A stretch of DNA of 52,706 nucleotides from Saprospiraceae bacterium (GCA_021739645.1 JAIPBL010000043.1:1-52706); one strand, 5' to 3'; positions 35,283-43,795 are shown, counted from the stretch's first letter. Made by a program: numbers and translations. Notes: generated by a model from the letters alone, not told the origin.

Positions 35283-36608
35283 TTATTGTTCTCCGGTGAC
35301 CGAGTTATTGCCGTCTGACACGGTGCCGAGGTACTTGGCCAGTACCAATTCGGGGCTGGCTTGGAACATTTTCAGTACCGTTATTTCATAGTTGCCTACT
35401 TTAATGGTCTCGCCCTCAACGGGGATTTCATCGGTAATATGTTGCAAAAGGCCAGACATGGTATGGTACTCCTCACTCTCAGGGAACGGCTCCGGTAGGT
35501 ACTCGTTGATGTCGTCCAACGGGTTCTGTGTTTGTATTTTATAGGAATTTTCCTCCATTTTTTCCACAATGGGCGTCTCTGTGTCGTACTCGTCCTGTAT
35601 CTCGCCGACCAATTCCTCGATGATGTCTTCCAACGTGATAAGGCCCACCGTGCCGCCAAATTCGTTCACGGCAATGGCCAACTGTGCTCGTTCTTTTTGC
35701 ATCAGGCGCAGCAGCTGCAGCACTTTTTTGTTGGAGGAAACATAAAGTACCGGGCGCATGATTTCCCGGATGTTATTGCCTTTTTGACGGGAGAGCAGCA
35801 ACAAGTCCTTTGAGGTAACAAAGCCCAACACGTTGTCAATGGTGTCGTTGTAAAGTGGGTAGCGGGAATAGCCTTCCTGCATTGCAAAATCGATGGCCTC
35901 CTCCAATGGTGTTTCCACCTCGATGGCCGAGATTTGAGTGCGTGGCCGCAATACCTGCCAAACAAAACGGTCGTCGAAGTCGAAAACGTTCTGGATGAGT
36001 TCCCGCTCCGAGTCGTCAATGGCTCCGCCTTCGGCGCTTTCGGCGATGATGAGTTTCAGTTCCTCCTCCGAGTGGATACCCTCATGTTCCAGTATCGGCT
36101 TGATGCCGATGAGCTTGAGAATGAAATTGGCGAACCCATTTAAGAGGATGATAAAGGGCTTGAAGATGATATGGAAAATGCGCAACGGAGCTGCGATGGC
36201 CAGCGTCGTGTTGATAGGGTGGCGGATGGCCAACGACTTGGGAGCCAACTCGCCAAATACGATGTGAAGCACCGTGATGGTAGCGAATGCGATGGGCAGC
36301 GCAATTTGGTGGGCGAGTACCTCGTCCACTTGCAAATTGAACAACTCCATCGTATTGATGATGATTTTGGAGACTACGCTCTCACCTATCCAGCCAAGGC
36401 CGAGGGAGGCGAGTGTGATGCCCAATTGCGTAGCAGCAAGGTAACCATCGAGATTGCTCACAATGCTCTCGGCCATTCGGGCGGTGAAACTTGCCCCGGC
36501 GCGAACCTGCAACTGTGAAATCCGAACCTTTACGATGGCAAATTCTGCGGCAACGAAAAACCCGTTCAGGAGAACTAATAAAATCGTAATTAATATATCA
36601 ACGACCAT
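35283..36608 (-). CDS. CNNM/CorC-HlyC family CBS-domain transporter or channel-like protein
   Basis: A 441-residue protein with the standard three parts: an N-terminal DUF21/CNNM membrane domain (about 1-190, opening with VVDILITILLVLLNGFFVAAEFAIVKV by pattern), a CBS pair (about 210-330, VLRPRTQISAIEVETPLEEA and VLGFVTSKDLL), and a C-terminal CorC_HlyC domain (about 350-430, TMSGLLQHITDEIPVEGETI). Homologs are linked to magnesium or cobalt efflux; HlyC/hemolysin naming is historical. The E-F-G-G-T-V-G-L-I-T-L-E-D-I-I-E-E motif is intact. A TACATTTG box lies 72 nt upstream. Confidence 0.93.
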   Translation of the reverse strand: MVVDILITILLVLLNGFFVAAEFAIVKVRISQLQVRAGASFTARMAESIVSNLDGYLAATQLGITLASLGLGWIGESVVSKIIINTMELFNLQVDEVLAHQIALPIAFATITVLHIVFGELAPKSLAIRHPINTTLAIAAPLRIFHIIFKPFIILLNGFANFILKLIGIKPILEHEGIHSEEELKLIIAESAEGGAIDDSERELIQNVFDFDDRFVWQVLRPRTQISAIEVETPLEEAIDFAMQEGYSRYPLYNDTIDNVLGFVTSKDLLLLSRQKGNNIREIMRPVLYVSSNKKVLQLLRLMQKERAQLAIAVNEFGGTVGLITLEDIIEELVGEIQDEYDTETPIVEKMEENSYKIQTQNPLDDINEYLPEPFPESEEYHTMSGLLQHITDEIPVEGETIKVGNYEITVLKMFQASPELVLAKYLGTVSDGNNSVTGEQ

Positions 36609-36679
36609 GTAGGTGACTTGCGTCTTGTTGGAGAATCCATTTTCTACGGGAAAGCCCCGTAATAGTTAGGAAATTGGCG

Positions 36680-36687
36680 CAAATGTA
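36680..36687 (-). promoter_or_regulatory. Possible -7 box for the CBS-domain gene
   Basis: On the minus strand this reads TACATTTG (TAnnTTTG). A matching -33 TTTG at the usual distance was not found. Confidence 0.45.
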
Positions 36688-36764
36688 AGCGTTTTTTGAA
36701 TGATAGGATGATATCAATGCTAAATGATTGGCTGTCGGGGTAGCAGCCGCTCCGTTTACCCCAA

Positions 36765-36808
36765 AAAAAAGACCCTGTAGCGTTGGGAACACTAACAGGG
36801 TCTTTTTT
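36765..36808. terminator. Strong bidirectional terminator
   Basis: The arms 36765-36778 (AAAAAAGACCCTGT) and 36795-36808 pair perfectly over 14 bp. It ends the minus-strand BlaR1-like gene, whose stop is at 36831. Confidence 0.9.
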
Positions 36809-36830
36809 CTTGAAATTGGTACGCAAGACA

Positions 36831-38810
36831 TTATTGGACAACCACCGTTGTGCTGCCCAAAATGTTGCCTTTTTCGTCACGGAGACTGACGAATACGGTT
36901 CCTTTGGAAAGGCCATTTGAGAACAATCCCTTTGTGCCAATATGCACGGTTGACACCTCCCCTTCGTAGTCAGGAAAAGTTTTTTCCATTACATCACCAC
37001 TTTTTGAAGCATCGTAAAACATTATTGAAACCTTTCCTGCTGGGGCTTTGAATTTTACGTCAAAGCCGTTAGCACTGGCTGGATTGGGATATACTTCAAA
37101 CAAAACTCCTTCCTTTTTTTCAGCACCGTCCAATTTAAACTTCACAGGCAACGTAAACGATACCGCCACTGGCTTCCCATCTTTTTTTCCTGGCACCCAA
37201 TTTGGCATTTGACCAACGACTCGGAGCACCTCCTCGTCGCAGCCGCTGCCCACGCTTTTCACAATTTCTGGGTTCGTCACGCTACCGTCCTTTTCAATGA
37301 TGAACTTGACAACGACCATGCCTTGAACCCCTTTTTCACGGGCCTCGGCTGGGTATTTAATATTGCCAAAAATAGCTTGCATCAGCTTCGCATTGGAACA
37401 GCTTTTCCGCTCATCACCTGTCTTGTCTTCGCAGCCTGCCATGACCGGCATTTCGTCAAGGTCGTCCAGGGTCAGGGGTTTGGATGCCTCGGTCTTTGGC
37501 GGATCACCATCCAATGCAAACCGAACGGGCAACTTTAACTCCGTCCGAACAGGCTTGCCATCCTGTTTTCCAGGAATCCATTTGGGCATAGCCCGAATCA
37601 CCCGCATAACCTCTTCGCCAGTGCCTCCCTCGCCACCTTTGAGGATGTCAACATCGTAAATGGAGCCGTCCATGTTCACCACAAACTTCGCCACCACGAG
37701 ACCCGTAAAGCCTTTTTCTTTGGCTTCCTTCGGAAATTTGACGTGGCTAATGAGGTACGCCATCATTTTCTGTTGGGCACATTGGCTGCGTTCGTCAGTC
37801 TTGGCCAAGTCTTCGCAACCGGGGAAGCGTGGCATCTCTTCCACCGTCTGGAAAACAGCATCACCATTGGGTACGGTGTCAGTCAAAACGAGATCGGTGC
37901 CTGTTTCAAACAATTGATTGTCAGGCAGTAAAGTAGGGGTTGGCGTTTTTTCCACAAATGAAAAAGCCAAGAGTAGCATGGCCACGGCGGGCAGCATGGC
38001 AAGGTACTTCCAGGAAGCCCTTTTCGAGGATTCAGTTTTAGTCATCATGACAATACGTTTTTTTAATTGTGAAGAAAAAAGTGAATTAGAAATGGCAACC
38101 TGCATTCCGGGGTGCGATTGCCTGAGTAACAAACGGCCGTATTGTTTTTTGTCGAAACCCGCCGTCACATGAGCGTCGGCGAGGTACTCGTGGGTAGTTT
38201 TCACAGCTTTTTTATAAAAATAGACGAACGGTACGCACCAGGCGAAGGCCGCCACCAGTTCGAGCAGCACCACGTCGTGGCTGTGCTTTTGGAAAATATG
38301 TGCCTCCTCGTGCCGCATGATCGTGCGGCGTTCTTCCTCCGTCGTCACGAAGTTTTTGCTCCAAAAAAGGTTGTCGAAAAACGAGAAAGGCAGGTGCGGG
38401 GCGCTCGTCTTCACGAAGCGGTAGCCGCTGGAAGGTGCTATTTCGCTGTGGCGGTAGAGCCTTTCAATTTGTGAAAGCCCGTAACCAAACCTAGCCAAGG
38501 ATATCACTACTCCTAGCCAGTAAATCCACAACACAATAGCCTGAAAATCAATGCCTTGCTCCCGTTGCGAAGCCGTGATAACAATGGTCTCCAGCTGTTG
38601 TACCCCTACTGTGATGGGCTGCAACAGGTACGCTGGCGATGCCTCCGTTACCGTCAAGTCAATGTCCAGCACCGGGATGACCAAGCCCAGCAGCAATGTG
38701 CCGAGCAGGTACCAGCGGTTCGTGCGGTGAAAGGTTTCCGAACGCAGCAGCAGGTGGTAGATGCCGTAAAAAACGGCCCAGCAAAAGGTGGCTTCGAGCA
38801 AATAATTCAT
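36831..38810 (-). CDS. M56/BlaR1-like membrane metallopeptidase with two TonB C-terminal domains and a T9SS-like tail
   Basis: A 659-residue protein. Residues 1-290 form an M56 (BlaR1/MecR1-type) membrane peptidase: helices near 1-20, 33-50, 90-110 and after 275, with the zinc motif HEEAH and downstream EYLADAHVT. Two tandem TonB C-terminal-type domains follow (about 330-430 and 440-545), each with EMPxxxGCED, YPAEAREKG/FPKEAKEKG and W-(I/V)-PGK-(Q/K)-DGKPV. The last 90 residues match a T9SS type A sorting domain (FEVYPNPASANGF, LFSNGLSKGTVFVSL), which is odd on an inner-membrane protein. BlaR1 proteins sense a signal and cleave their BlaI repressor, encoded just upstream here. The signal is unknown. 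Confidence 0.87.
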   Translation of the reverse strand: MNYLLEATFCWAVFYGIYHLLLRSETFHRTNRWYLLGTLLLGLVIPVLDIDLTVTEASPAYLLQPITVGVQQLETIVITASQREQGIDFQAIVLWIYWLGVVISLARFGYGLSQIERLYRHSEIAPSSGYRFVKTSAPHLPFSFFDNLFWSKNFVTTEEERRTIMRHEEAHIFQKHSHDVVLLELVAAFAWCVPFVYFYKKAVKTTHEYLADAHVTAGFDKKQYGRLLLRQSHPGMQVAISNSLFSSQLKKRIVMMTKTESSKRASWKYLAMLPAVAMLLLAFSFVEKTPTPTLLPDNQLFETGTDLVLTDTVPNGDAVFQTVEEMPRFPGCEDLAKTDERSQCAQQKMMAYLISHVKFPKEAKEKGFTGLVVAKFVVNMDGSIYDVDILKGGEGGTGEEVMRVIRAMPKWIPGKQDGKPVRTELKLPVRFALDGDPPKTEASKPLTLDDLDEMPVMAGCEDKTGDERKSCSNAKLMQAIFGNIKYPAEAREKGVQGMVVVKFIIEKDGSVTNPEIVKSVGSGCDEEVLRVVGQMPNWVPGKKDGKPVAVSFTLPVKFKLDGAEKKEGVLFEVYPNPASANGFDVKFKAPAGKVSIMFYDASKSGDVMEKTFPDYEGEVSTVHIGTKGLFSNGLSKGTVFVSLRDEKGNILGSTTVVVQ

Positions 38811-38812
38811 GA

Positions 38813-38893
38813 TGAGGATTTGAAGATGCGAGGATTCGAGTATCTGAGCGGATGCAGGTCAAATCCTCGCATCCTCAAATCTTCAAATCCTCA
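38813..38893. repeat. Intergenic 8-mer inverted-repeat element (unit GAGGATTT), between blaI- and blaR1-like genes
   Basis: Left arm: GAGGATTT, GAAGATGC, GAGGATTC, GAGTATCT, GAG. Right arm: CAAATCCT, CGCATCCT, CAAATCTT, CAAATCCT. It starts 3 nt beyond one ATG and ends 6 nt from the other gene's stop. Same unit as at 23.9 and 46.9 kb. Confidence 0.88.
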
Positions 38894-38898
38894 AAAAA

Positions 38899-39261
38899 TC
38901 AATCTTTCAGCTTTTCAATCAGTTCCGACAGTTCGTCCTTGTCAATGTTTTCCTTTTTCACGAGGAAGGAAACGAGGTTGTTCATCGAGCCATCGAAATA
39001 GTCGGCAACAAAGCGGTCGAGGGTGCTTTTCGTGTAGTCCTCTTTTGAAATGATGGGGAAATACTCGTGGGTGCGACCATAAGCCTTGTGCGACACGAAG
39101 CCCTTGTCCTCCAAAATTCGGACGATACTCGACACCGAACTTTGTGGCGTTGCCTTGCCCTTCAGCGCCTCGTAGTGCGGCATGATGTCGCTCACAAGGC
39201 AGCGCTCCAGCCGCCAGATGATGTGCATGATTTCCTCTTCTGCCTTCGTCAATGGTATCAT
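38899..39261 (-). CDS. BlaI/MecI-family transcriptional repressor
   Basis: A 120-residue winged-helix protein of the BlaI/MecI family: an N-terminal TKAEEEIMHIIWRLERCLVSDIM helix set by pattern, the recognition region TPQSSVSSIVRILEDKGFVSHKAYGRTHEYFPI with the wing, and a helical dimerisation tail (STLDRFVADYFDGS, LSELIEKLKD). It normally represses its own operon until the partner BlaR1-type peptidase triggers cleavage. The partner is the next gene. A good promoter and a 16-bp palindrome lie upstream. No beta-lactamase gene is nearby, so the regulated targets may be elsewhere. Confidence 0.93.
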   Translation of the reverse strand: MIPLTKAEEEIMHIIWRLERCLVSDIMPHYEALKGKATPQSSVSSIVRILEDKGFVSHKAYGRTHEYFPIISKEDYTKSTLDRFVADYFDGSMNNLVSFLVKKENIDKDELSELIEKLKD

Positions 39262-39288
39262 ATTTTTCCTTTTTTATTGGAACTGAAG

Positions 39289-39319
39289 CAAAGGTATTTC
39301 TAAATTTTTAGCTGTGCAA
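39289..39319 (-). promoter_or_regulatory. Promoter of the blaI/blaR1-like operon
   Basis: On the minus strand: TTG (39317-39319), 20-nt spacer, TACCTTTG (39289-39296). The start would be near 39282, about 20 nt before the ATG. Confidence 0.72.
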
Positions 39320-39337
39320 CTATTTTATTGGTTTTAT

Positions 39338-39353
39338 AACGTAAAAATACGTT
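39338..39353. promoter_or_regulatory. Palindrome, candidate BlaI-type operator
   Basis: AACGTA-AAAA-TACGTT, a perfect 16-bp palindrome, lies about 20 bp upstream of the -33 box of the blaI-like promoter. BlaI operators are dyads with TACA/TGTA cores, so TACG here is related but not identical. Assignment is by position only. Confidence 0.4.
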
Positions 39354-39588
39354 TAAACGGATTTTGCACAAAATCTGCCTCCCAAAACTGGAGACAGGCT
39401 ATTCAATTCATTCCAAGGTTTTATTAATCAGTCGTGGCGTGGGCGAATCACAGGGCGGATGAGTATCCGTCGTGGCGTATTTGGCGGGTATTTCGCATTT
39501 TGGCAGGTTTCATACCACCGCTTCAAGAAAAATACCTGAAATTGCAGGGCTTTTCATCGAATGCCTTTACCAAAAAAAATATTGACTT

Positions 39589-40842
39589 ATGAAATCAAAG
39601 ATTTACGCACTGTTTTTCACCTTGTTTTTTTTCGCTGGCGCAAATGCCCAATCGAACCTTTTCATTGATACCAGCTACACCGCCGAGCAGATGGTGATGG
39701 ATTTTTTCGCCAACTCCTGCGCAACACCCAGCAATGTGACCTACAACGGAGCGCCCGCCACTATGGCATTTTTTGAGGGAGCAAACACGAACCTCGGCGT
39801 GAATGCAGGCATCGTCATCAGCACAGGCGACGTTACGCTAATCGCAGCGGATGCGTCCACTTTTGTGACCGGTGCAATGTCGGGTGCTGGCGACAGCGAC
39901 CTACAGAACTTGAACAGTGGCGGTTTTCCGAGCTATGATGCTGCCGTGTTGGAGTTCGACCTGACCGTGACGGACGGCGGCGACATGAATTTTCAGTACG
40001 TTTTCGGTTCTGAGGAGTACCCGGAATGGGTTGGCACAAGTTTCAACGACGTTTTCGGCTTTCTTTTCAATTCCCCATCTAACCCGAACTACACCAACAT
40101 CGCCCTGATACCAGGCGCTGGCATTCCCGTTTCCATCAACAATGTGAATGGCGGTTTGAACAGCCAGTACTACATCGCCAACGACACGCTCGGTAACGCC
40201 GACATTGTTTTCGACGGCATGACCACACCGCTGCTGGCCAGTTTCATGGCCGTTGATAACGAGACCTACCATATAAAGATAGGTGTAGCAGATATTTCGG
40301 ATGCGGCTTTCGACTCTGGGGTTTTCATCGGCATTGAGAGCCTCTGCGGCGACAGCCTGCTCACGCCGCCAGCCGAGGCCATCGCCACTGTGACGGGCAA
40401 CACCGTTACTTTCCAGAACAACAGCCGCTACGCCACTGTTTGGCATTGGGATTTTGGTGATGGCACTACTTCCGACGAGCGCTATCCCGCTCCGCACACC
40501 TATGCACAGGATGGCCAGTACACCGTCATTTTGACTACCCAAAATTGGTGCTGCACGGACAGCTACACCATTCCGGTTCAGGTCGGTGCTTCCGCAACGA
40601 ACGAGGCGACCTCAAGACCGTTTTCTATCCAACCAAACCCTGCCACCGACTACGTTCAACTCACGTTGGCCAACCTAGAAACCGTTGATTATCAGCTGCT
40701 TGACCTCGCTGGACGGACAGTGCTGTACGGTACGACAACGAGCGGCACCAAGCTGGATTTGCGGGGATTGACGCCCGGCGCTTATTTGTTTTTGGTGAAA
40801 AACGAGCGGGGCGTGTACACGGAGAAGTTGATGGTGAAGTGA
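39589..40842 (+). CDS. T9SS-secreted protein with choice-of-anchor L and PKD domains
   Basis: A 417-residue secreted protein. Signal peptide: MKSKIYALFFTLFFFAGANAQ by pattern. Residues about 22-255 match the choice-of-anchor L domain (GVNAGIVISTGDV, LEFDLTVTDGGDMNFQYVFGSEEYPEWVG, FNDVFGFLF). A PKD domain follows (about 265-335, WHWDFGDGTTSDERYPAPHTY) and a T9SS type A sorting domain closes the chain (QPNPATDYVQL, LTPGAYLFLV). It is probably displayed on the cell surface; its binding target is unknown. It is not linked by strand to its neighbours. Confidence 0.88.
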   Translation: MKSKIYALFFTLFFFAGANAQSNLFIDTSYTAEQMVMDFFANSCATPSNVTYNGAPATMAFFEGANTNLGVNAGIVISTGDVTLIAADASTFVTGAMSGAGDSDLQNLNSGGFPSYDAAVLEFDLTVTDGGDMNFQYVFGSEEYPEWVGTSFNDVFGFLFNSPSNPNYTNIALIPGAGIPVSINNVNGGLNSQYYIANDTLGNADIVFDGMTTPLLASFMAVDNETYHIKIGVADISDAAFDSGVFIGIESLCGDSLLTPPAEAIATVTGNTVTFQNNSRYATVWHWDFGDGTTSDERYPAPHTYAQDGQYTVILTTQNWCCTDSYTIPVQVGASATNEATSRPFSIQPNPATDYVQLTLANLETVDYQLLDLAGRTVLYGTTTSGTKLDLRGLTPGAYLFLVKNERGVYTEKLMVK

Positions 40843-40877
40843 TTTTGAATAAAAACAAAAGTGAAATCGGCGGGCCG

Positions 40878-41786
40878 CTACAGGTGGCTCGCCGATTTTG
40901 TTTTTGGGAATTTCCCCAATGTTTTTTTCAAAAAAGGATAGCTGAAAACGACGACCAAAATCAGCGCCACGCCCCAGTAGAACCCAGCCGAAAGTTCCTT
41001 TTGCTCACCGAGGATGACCCAGGCGAGGAAGATGCCGTACACGGGTTCCAGGTTCACGGTGAGGGTGGAGGCGAAGGCGGACAGCACCTTCATGGAGCGC
41101 AGGGCGAGTACCCAGGTCAGCGTTGTGCAGAGCAGTGCCAGCACGAGCAGCATGGCAAAATCTTTTGCCGAAGGCCACAAAACCGCACCCGGCTCGGCAT
41201 GGAAAAAGAACGGCAGCACAGCGCTGAGAAAGAGCCAGGCGCTGGTCATTTCGATGAAGGTGATGGGAAGCGGCTCGGCGTTGTCAATCCATTTTTTATT
41301 GAGGGTACTGAACAGCGCCGCCAAAAAGCTGGACAGCAAACCGACGAGGATGCCCATGTACATTTTCACTTCCACGCTCTGCACGATGAGCACCATGCCC
41401 GGCACGATAAGGAAGCCGATGAATATTTCGGTCCAGTTCAGTTTTTTGCGGAGCAAAAGCGGCTCGATGAGTGAGGTAAAAAAGGCGCAAGTGGCCATGC
41501 AGACCAGCGTGATGGAGGCGTTGGAGAGTTTGATGGCGCCGTAAAAAGTAACCCAATGAAGGCCAGTGAGCACCCCAACGAACCCGAACTGGAGCAGGTT
41601 GCGACGGGACAAGTGCTTAATGTTCAGCCCATTGCGAAGCAAAAAAAGCACGCTGATGGCTGTGATGAGCACCCGCCACCAGACCAGCGCCAGCGCCGAG
41701 AGCTGTATCAAGTCGCCGAGGATGGCCGTGAAGCCCCAGAGGAACACGGCGAGGTGGAGTTCGAGATAGGCCCGGGTCTGGGTCAT
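40878..41786 (-). CDS. EamA/DMT-superfamily transporter
   Basis: A 302-residue polytopic membrane protein with ten predicted helices in two EamA halves. Half one runs from LHLAVFLWGFTAILGDLI to about residue 130; half two starts near MYMGILVGLLSSFLAALFSTL and includes LTVNLEPVYGIFLAWVILGE, the conserved EamA P-x-x-x-x-L-x-x-x-x-L-x-E segment. Members export metabolites or amino acids; the substrate is unknown. ATG 41786 (MTQTRAYLELH) is chosen, because the extra 22 residues of the longer frame are encoded by an intergenic repeat. Confidence 0.9.
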   Translation of the reverse strand: MTQTRAYLELHLAVFLWGFTAILGDLIQLSALALVWWRVLITAISVLFLLRNGLNIKHLSRRNLLQFGFVGVLTGLHWVTFYGAIKLSNASITLVCMATCAFFTSLIEPLLLRKKLNWTEIFIGFLIVPGMVLIVQSVEVKMYMGILVGLLSSFLAALFSTLNKKWIDNAEPLPITFIEMTSAWLFLSAVLPFFFHAEPGAVLWPSAKDFAMLLVLALLCTTLTWVLALRSMKVLSAFASTLTVNLEPVYGIFLAWVILGEQKELSAGFYWGVALILVVVFSYPFLKKTLGKFPKTKSASHL

Positions 41787-41787
41787 C

Positions 41788-41822
41788 TTTGGAAATTGGT
41801 TGAATTTGGGAATTTGGGAATT
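41788..41822. repeat. Single-arm repeat before the EamA gene (unit GGGAATTT)
   Basis: GGAAATTG, GTTGAATTT, GGGAATTT, GGGAATTA in series starting 2 nt from the EamA ATG. Only one arm is seen. Confidence 0.6.
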
Positions 41823-41925
41823 AATGAGGTGCAAAAGAACAAAAATCGGCATTGCTTGTTGGGAACGGGTTGTTTGATTTTAGCTAGCGACGACAAAAAG
41901 AAACGACGATTCATCAAAACACTCA

Positions 41926-42405
41926 ATGTTTATGGCACTCCAAACTGGCGACAAAGCGCCTGATTTCAAACTCTACAATACGGAAAGGGTAGAGGTATCG
42001 CTAAACGATTATCAAGGCAGAAACCTTCTCATCCTATTTTATCCGGCAGCTTTCACAAGTGTATGCACTAAGGAGCTTTGCAGCACCCGTGACGACATCG
42101 CCTTCTATCAGGGCATCGGAGCCGATGTGGTGGCGGTGTCGGTGGATACTGTTTTTACCCTCAAGCAGTACAAGGAAGAACAAGAATTGAACTTTCCACT
42201 TCTTTCCGATTTCAACAAGGAAATGTCGGAGGCTTATGGCACATTGTACAACGAATGGATTTTGGGCATGAAGGGCGTGAGCAAGCGGTCCGCTTTTATT
42301 GTGGACAGCAAAGGAATAATTCGATACGCAGAAGTTTTGGAAAGTGCGGGAGATTTACCGAACTTTGGCGCCATTAAAGCGACTTTGAAAGAACCTGGGA
42401 ACTAG
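41926..42405 (+). CDS. Peroxiredoxin (AhpC/TSA, BCP/AhpE-like)
   Basis: A 159-residue thiol peroxidase. The peroxidatic Cys47 is in FYPAAFTSVCTKELC, with a second Cys52 five residues later, the spacing of BCP-like atypical enzymes. Other family marks are GDKAPDFKL, VDTVFTLKQY and the conserved Arg in VSKRSAFIVD. It reduces H2O2 and organic peroxides in the cytoplasm. ATG 41926 (MFMAL) or 41932 (MAL) could be used. It precedes clpS by 69 nt on the same strand. Confidence 0.93.
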   Translation: MFMALQTGDKAPDFKLYNTERVEVSLNDYQGRNLLILFYPAAFTSVCTKELCSTRDDIAFYQGIGADVVAVSVDTVFTLKQYKEEQELNFPLLSDFNKEMSEAYGTLYNEWILGMKGVSKRSAFIVDSKGIIRYAEVLESAGDLPNFGAIKATLKEPGN

Positions 42406-42463
42406 GAATTGGGGTTTCTTTTCCGCTTCTCAATTTTCAATGTTTTCAATTTTCGAATTTTCA
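42396..42463. repeat. Intergenic AT-rich repeat with TTTTCAAT units
   Basis: A short left part (GGGAACTAGGAATTGGGG) and a series TTCTCAA, TTTTCAA, TGTTTTCAA, TTTTCGAA, TTTTC lie between the peroxiredoxin and clpS genes. This is a degenerate member of the two-arm family. Confidence 0.5.
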
Positions 42464-42474
42464 TCTTTAAAGCC

Positions 42475-42777
42475 ATGCCTTACAAACCACTCTACGAAGA
42501 AGATATTGATGTGCTCATTGAAGAGGAAGTTACGGATGACACCGGGACAGGTGGGCCGTCGCAGCTCATTGTTTACAACGACGAGGTAAACACGTTTGAA
42601 TGGGTCATAAAATGCTTCGAAGATGTACTGCGTCACAGCAACACACAAGCCGAGCAGTTGTCTATTCTTATCCACACAAAAGGCAAAGCGACCGTAAAGA
42701 CAGCTTCGTTGAAAGAACTGAGGCCAAAGAAAGACGCTTTGGTTGAGCGTGGTTTGTCCGCCGTCATCGAAGACTAA
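42475..42777 (+). CDS. clpS: ATP-dependent Clp protease adaptor ClpS
   Basis: A 100-residue adaptor that delivers N-degron proteins (Leu, Phe, Trp, Tyr N-termini) to ClpAP-type proteases. The core is IVYNDEVNTFEWVIKCFEDVL: the YNDE-x-x-T-F-x-x-V motif lines the N-degron pocket. The second half (AEQLSILIHTKGKATVKTAS) matches the family His-x-x-Gly-x-(A/C) region. An acidic 30-residue N-terminal tail precedes the core. ATG 42475 is used; the longer frame reads repeat DNA. It lies 155 nt upstream of aat, the enzyme that makes N-degrons, a meaningful pairing. Confidence 0.93.
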   Translation: MPYKPLYEEDIDVLIEEEVTDDTGTGGPSQLIVYNDEVNTFEWVIKCFEDVLRHSNTQAEQLSILIHTKGKATVKTASLKELRPKKDALVERGLSAVIED

Positions 42778-42854
42778 GCACTGATTGTATGATACTTGGT
42801 CGGCTGCGGTAAAACGTGGTTGGCCATCCATGAGAATTAGAGATTTTCATTCTC

Positions 42855-42891
42855 ACGGGCAAGGAGAAGTCTTATCCTTGCCCGTTTTTTT
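42855..42891 (+). terminator. Intrinsic terminator after clpS
   Basis: ACGGGCAAGGA (42855-42865) pairs perfectly with TCCTTGCCCGT (42875-42885), then T7. Confidence 0.9.
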
Positions 42892-42898
42892 ATTTTTG
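42891..42898 (+). promoter_or_regulatory. Possible -7 box for aat
   Basis: TATTTTTG fits TAnnTTTG and lies 34 nt before the aat ATG, but it overlaps the terminator T-tract and no -33 element is clear. Confidence 0.4.
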
Positions 42899-42932
42899 CG
42901 CAAACATCACTACCTTAGAAACAAACCAAATT

Positions 42933-43622
42933 ATGCCCGTCTTTTGGCTAACAAATGAGACTATTGGATTTCCCTCGCCAGAACTGGCCTCTGAAGAAGG
43001 CATCCTCGCCGTCGGGGGAGACCTTTCCCCAAATCGGCTTCTGACAGCCTACCAAAATGGCATCTTCCCCTGGTTTAATGAAGGAGAGCCTGTTGTCTGG
43101 TGGTCGCCCGACCCCCGGATGGTGCTCTTCCCCTCCGAGCTAAAAGTGTCGAAAAGTATGCGACCTTTTTTCAACCAGCAAAAATTCAGCGCGACACTCG
43201 ACCAAGCGTTCGAGATGGTAATGCAGCAATGCCAAGCGCCACGAGAAAAGCAATGGAATGGCACTTGGATTACACCAGAGATGCTCGATGCCTATTGTCA
43301 ATTACACGAAATGGGGTACGCCCATTCCGTGGAGGTATGGGAAGGGGAGCAATTGGTGGGCGGCCTTTATGGCGTTGCGATTGGTAAGTGTTTTTTTGGG
43401 GAGAGCATGTTTTCAAAGGTGAGCAATGCATCCAAATTCGGTTTTATTTTTTTGGTAAAAAAGCTGGAATCACTCGGGTTTTGGCTGGTTGACTGCCAAC
43501 AAAAGACCCGTCACTTGGGCAGTTTGGGCGCCAGAACCATTGTCCGGAAAGATTTTTTGGAAATTTTAAAGAAAAACGAAACGCAAGAGTCCGTGATAGG
43601 GCATTGGGGCAGGCTTCTTTAA
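42933..43622 (+). CDS. aat: Leucyl/phenylalanyl-tRNA--protein transferase
   Basis: A 229-residue enzyme that transfers Leu or Phe from aminoacyl-tRNA to protein N-termini beginning with basic residues, creating N-degrons read by ClpS. Family signatures are clear: FPSPELASEEGILAVGGDLSP by pattern, AYQNGIFPWFNEGEPVVWWSPDPRMVLFP, WITPEMLDAYCQLHEMGYAHSVEVW and GKCFFGESMFSK. Length is normal. With clpS just upstream it forms the two-gene core of the bacterial Leu N-degron pathway, although a terminator separates them. Confidence 0.96.
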   Translation: MPVFWLTNETIGFPSPELASEEGILAVGGDLSPNRLLTAYQNGIFPWFNEGEPVVWWSPDPRMVLFPSELKVSKSMRPFFNQQKFSATLDQAFEMVMQQCQAPREKQWNGTWITPEMLDAYCQLHEMGYAHSVEVWEGEQLVGGLYGVAIGKCFFGESMFSKVSNASKFGFIFLVKKLESLGFWLVDCQQKTRHLGSLGARTIVRKDFLEILKKNETQESVIGHWGRLL

Positions 43623-43795
43623 TTGCCTTGATATTTCAAAATAATTAGCTGCGAATTGCGCTTGTGCAGAACATACTATCTCGATATTACTGCAACGCAG
43701 AACATAAAAAGACAACTTTGGGGTTTGTTTGCACAAGCCTTCATCACTACCCAAAAACAAAGTTTTCAAACAAGAAAAAAAATAAATGTTGCTTT

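Larger units (their letters stand above)
39262..39588. other. Divergent intergenic region between the blaI-like gene and a T9SS gene
   Basis: It contains the minus promoter (39289-39319), the palindrome (39338-39353) and a two-copy motif GTCGTGGCGT near 39430 and 39468. No plus-strand TAnnTTTG box was seen for the gene at 39589. Confidence 0.5.
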
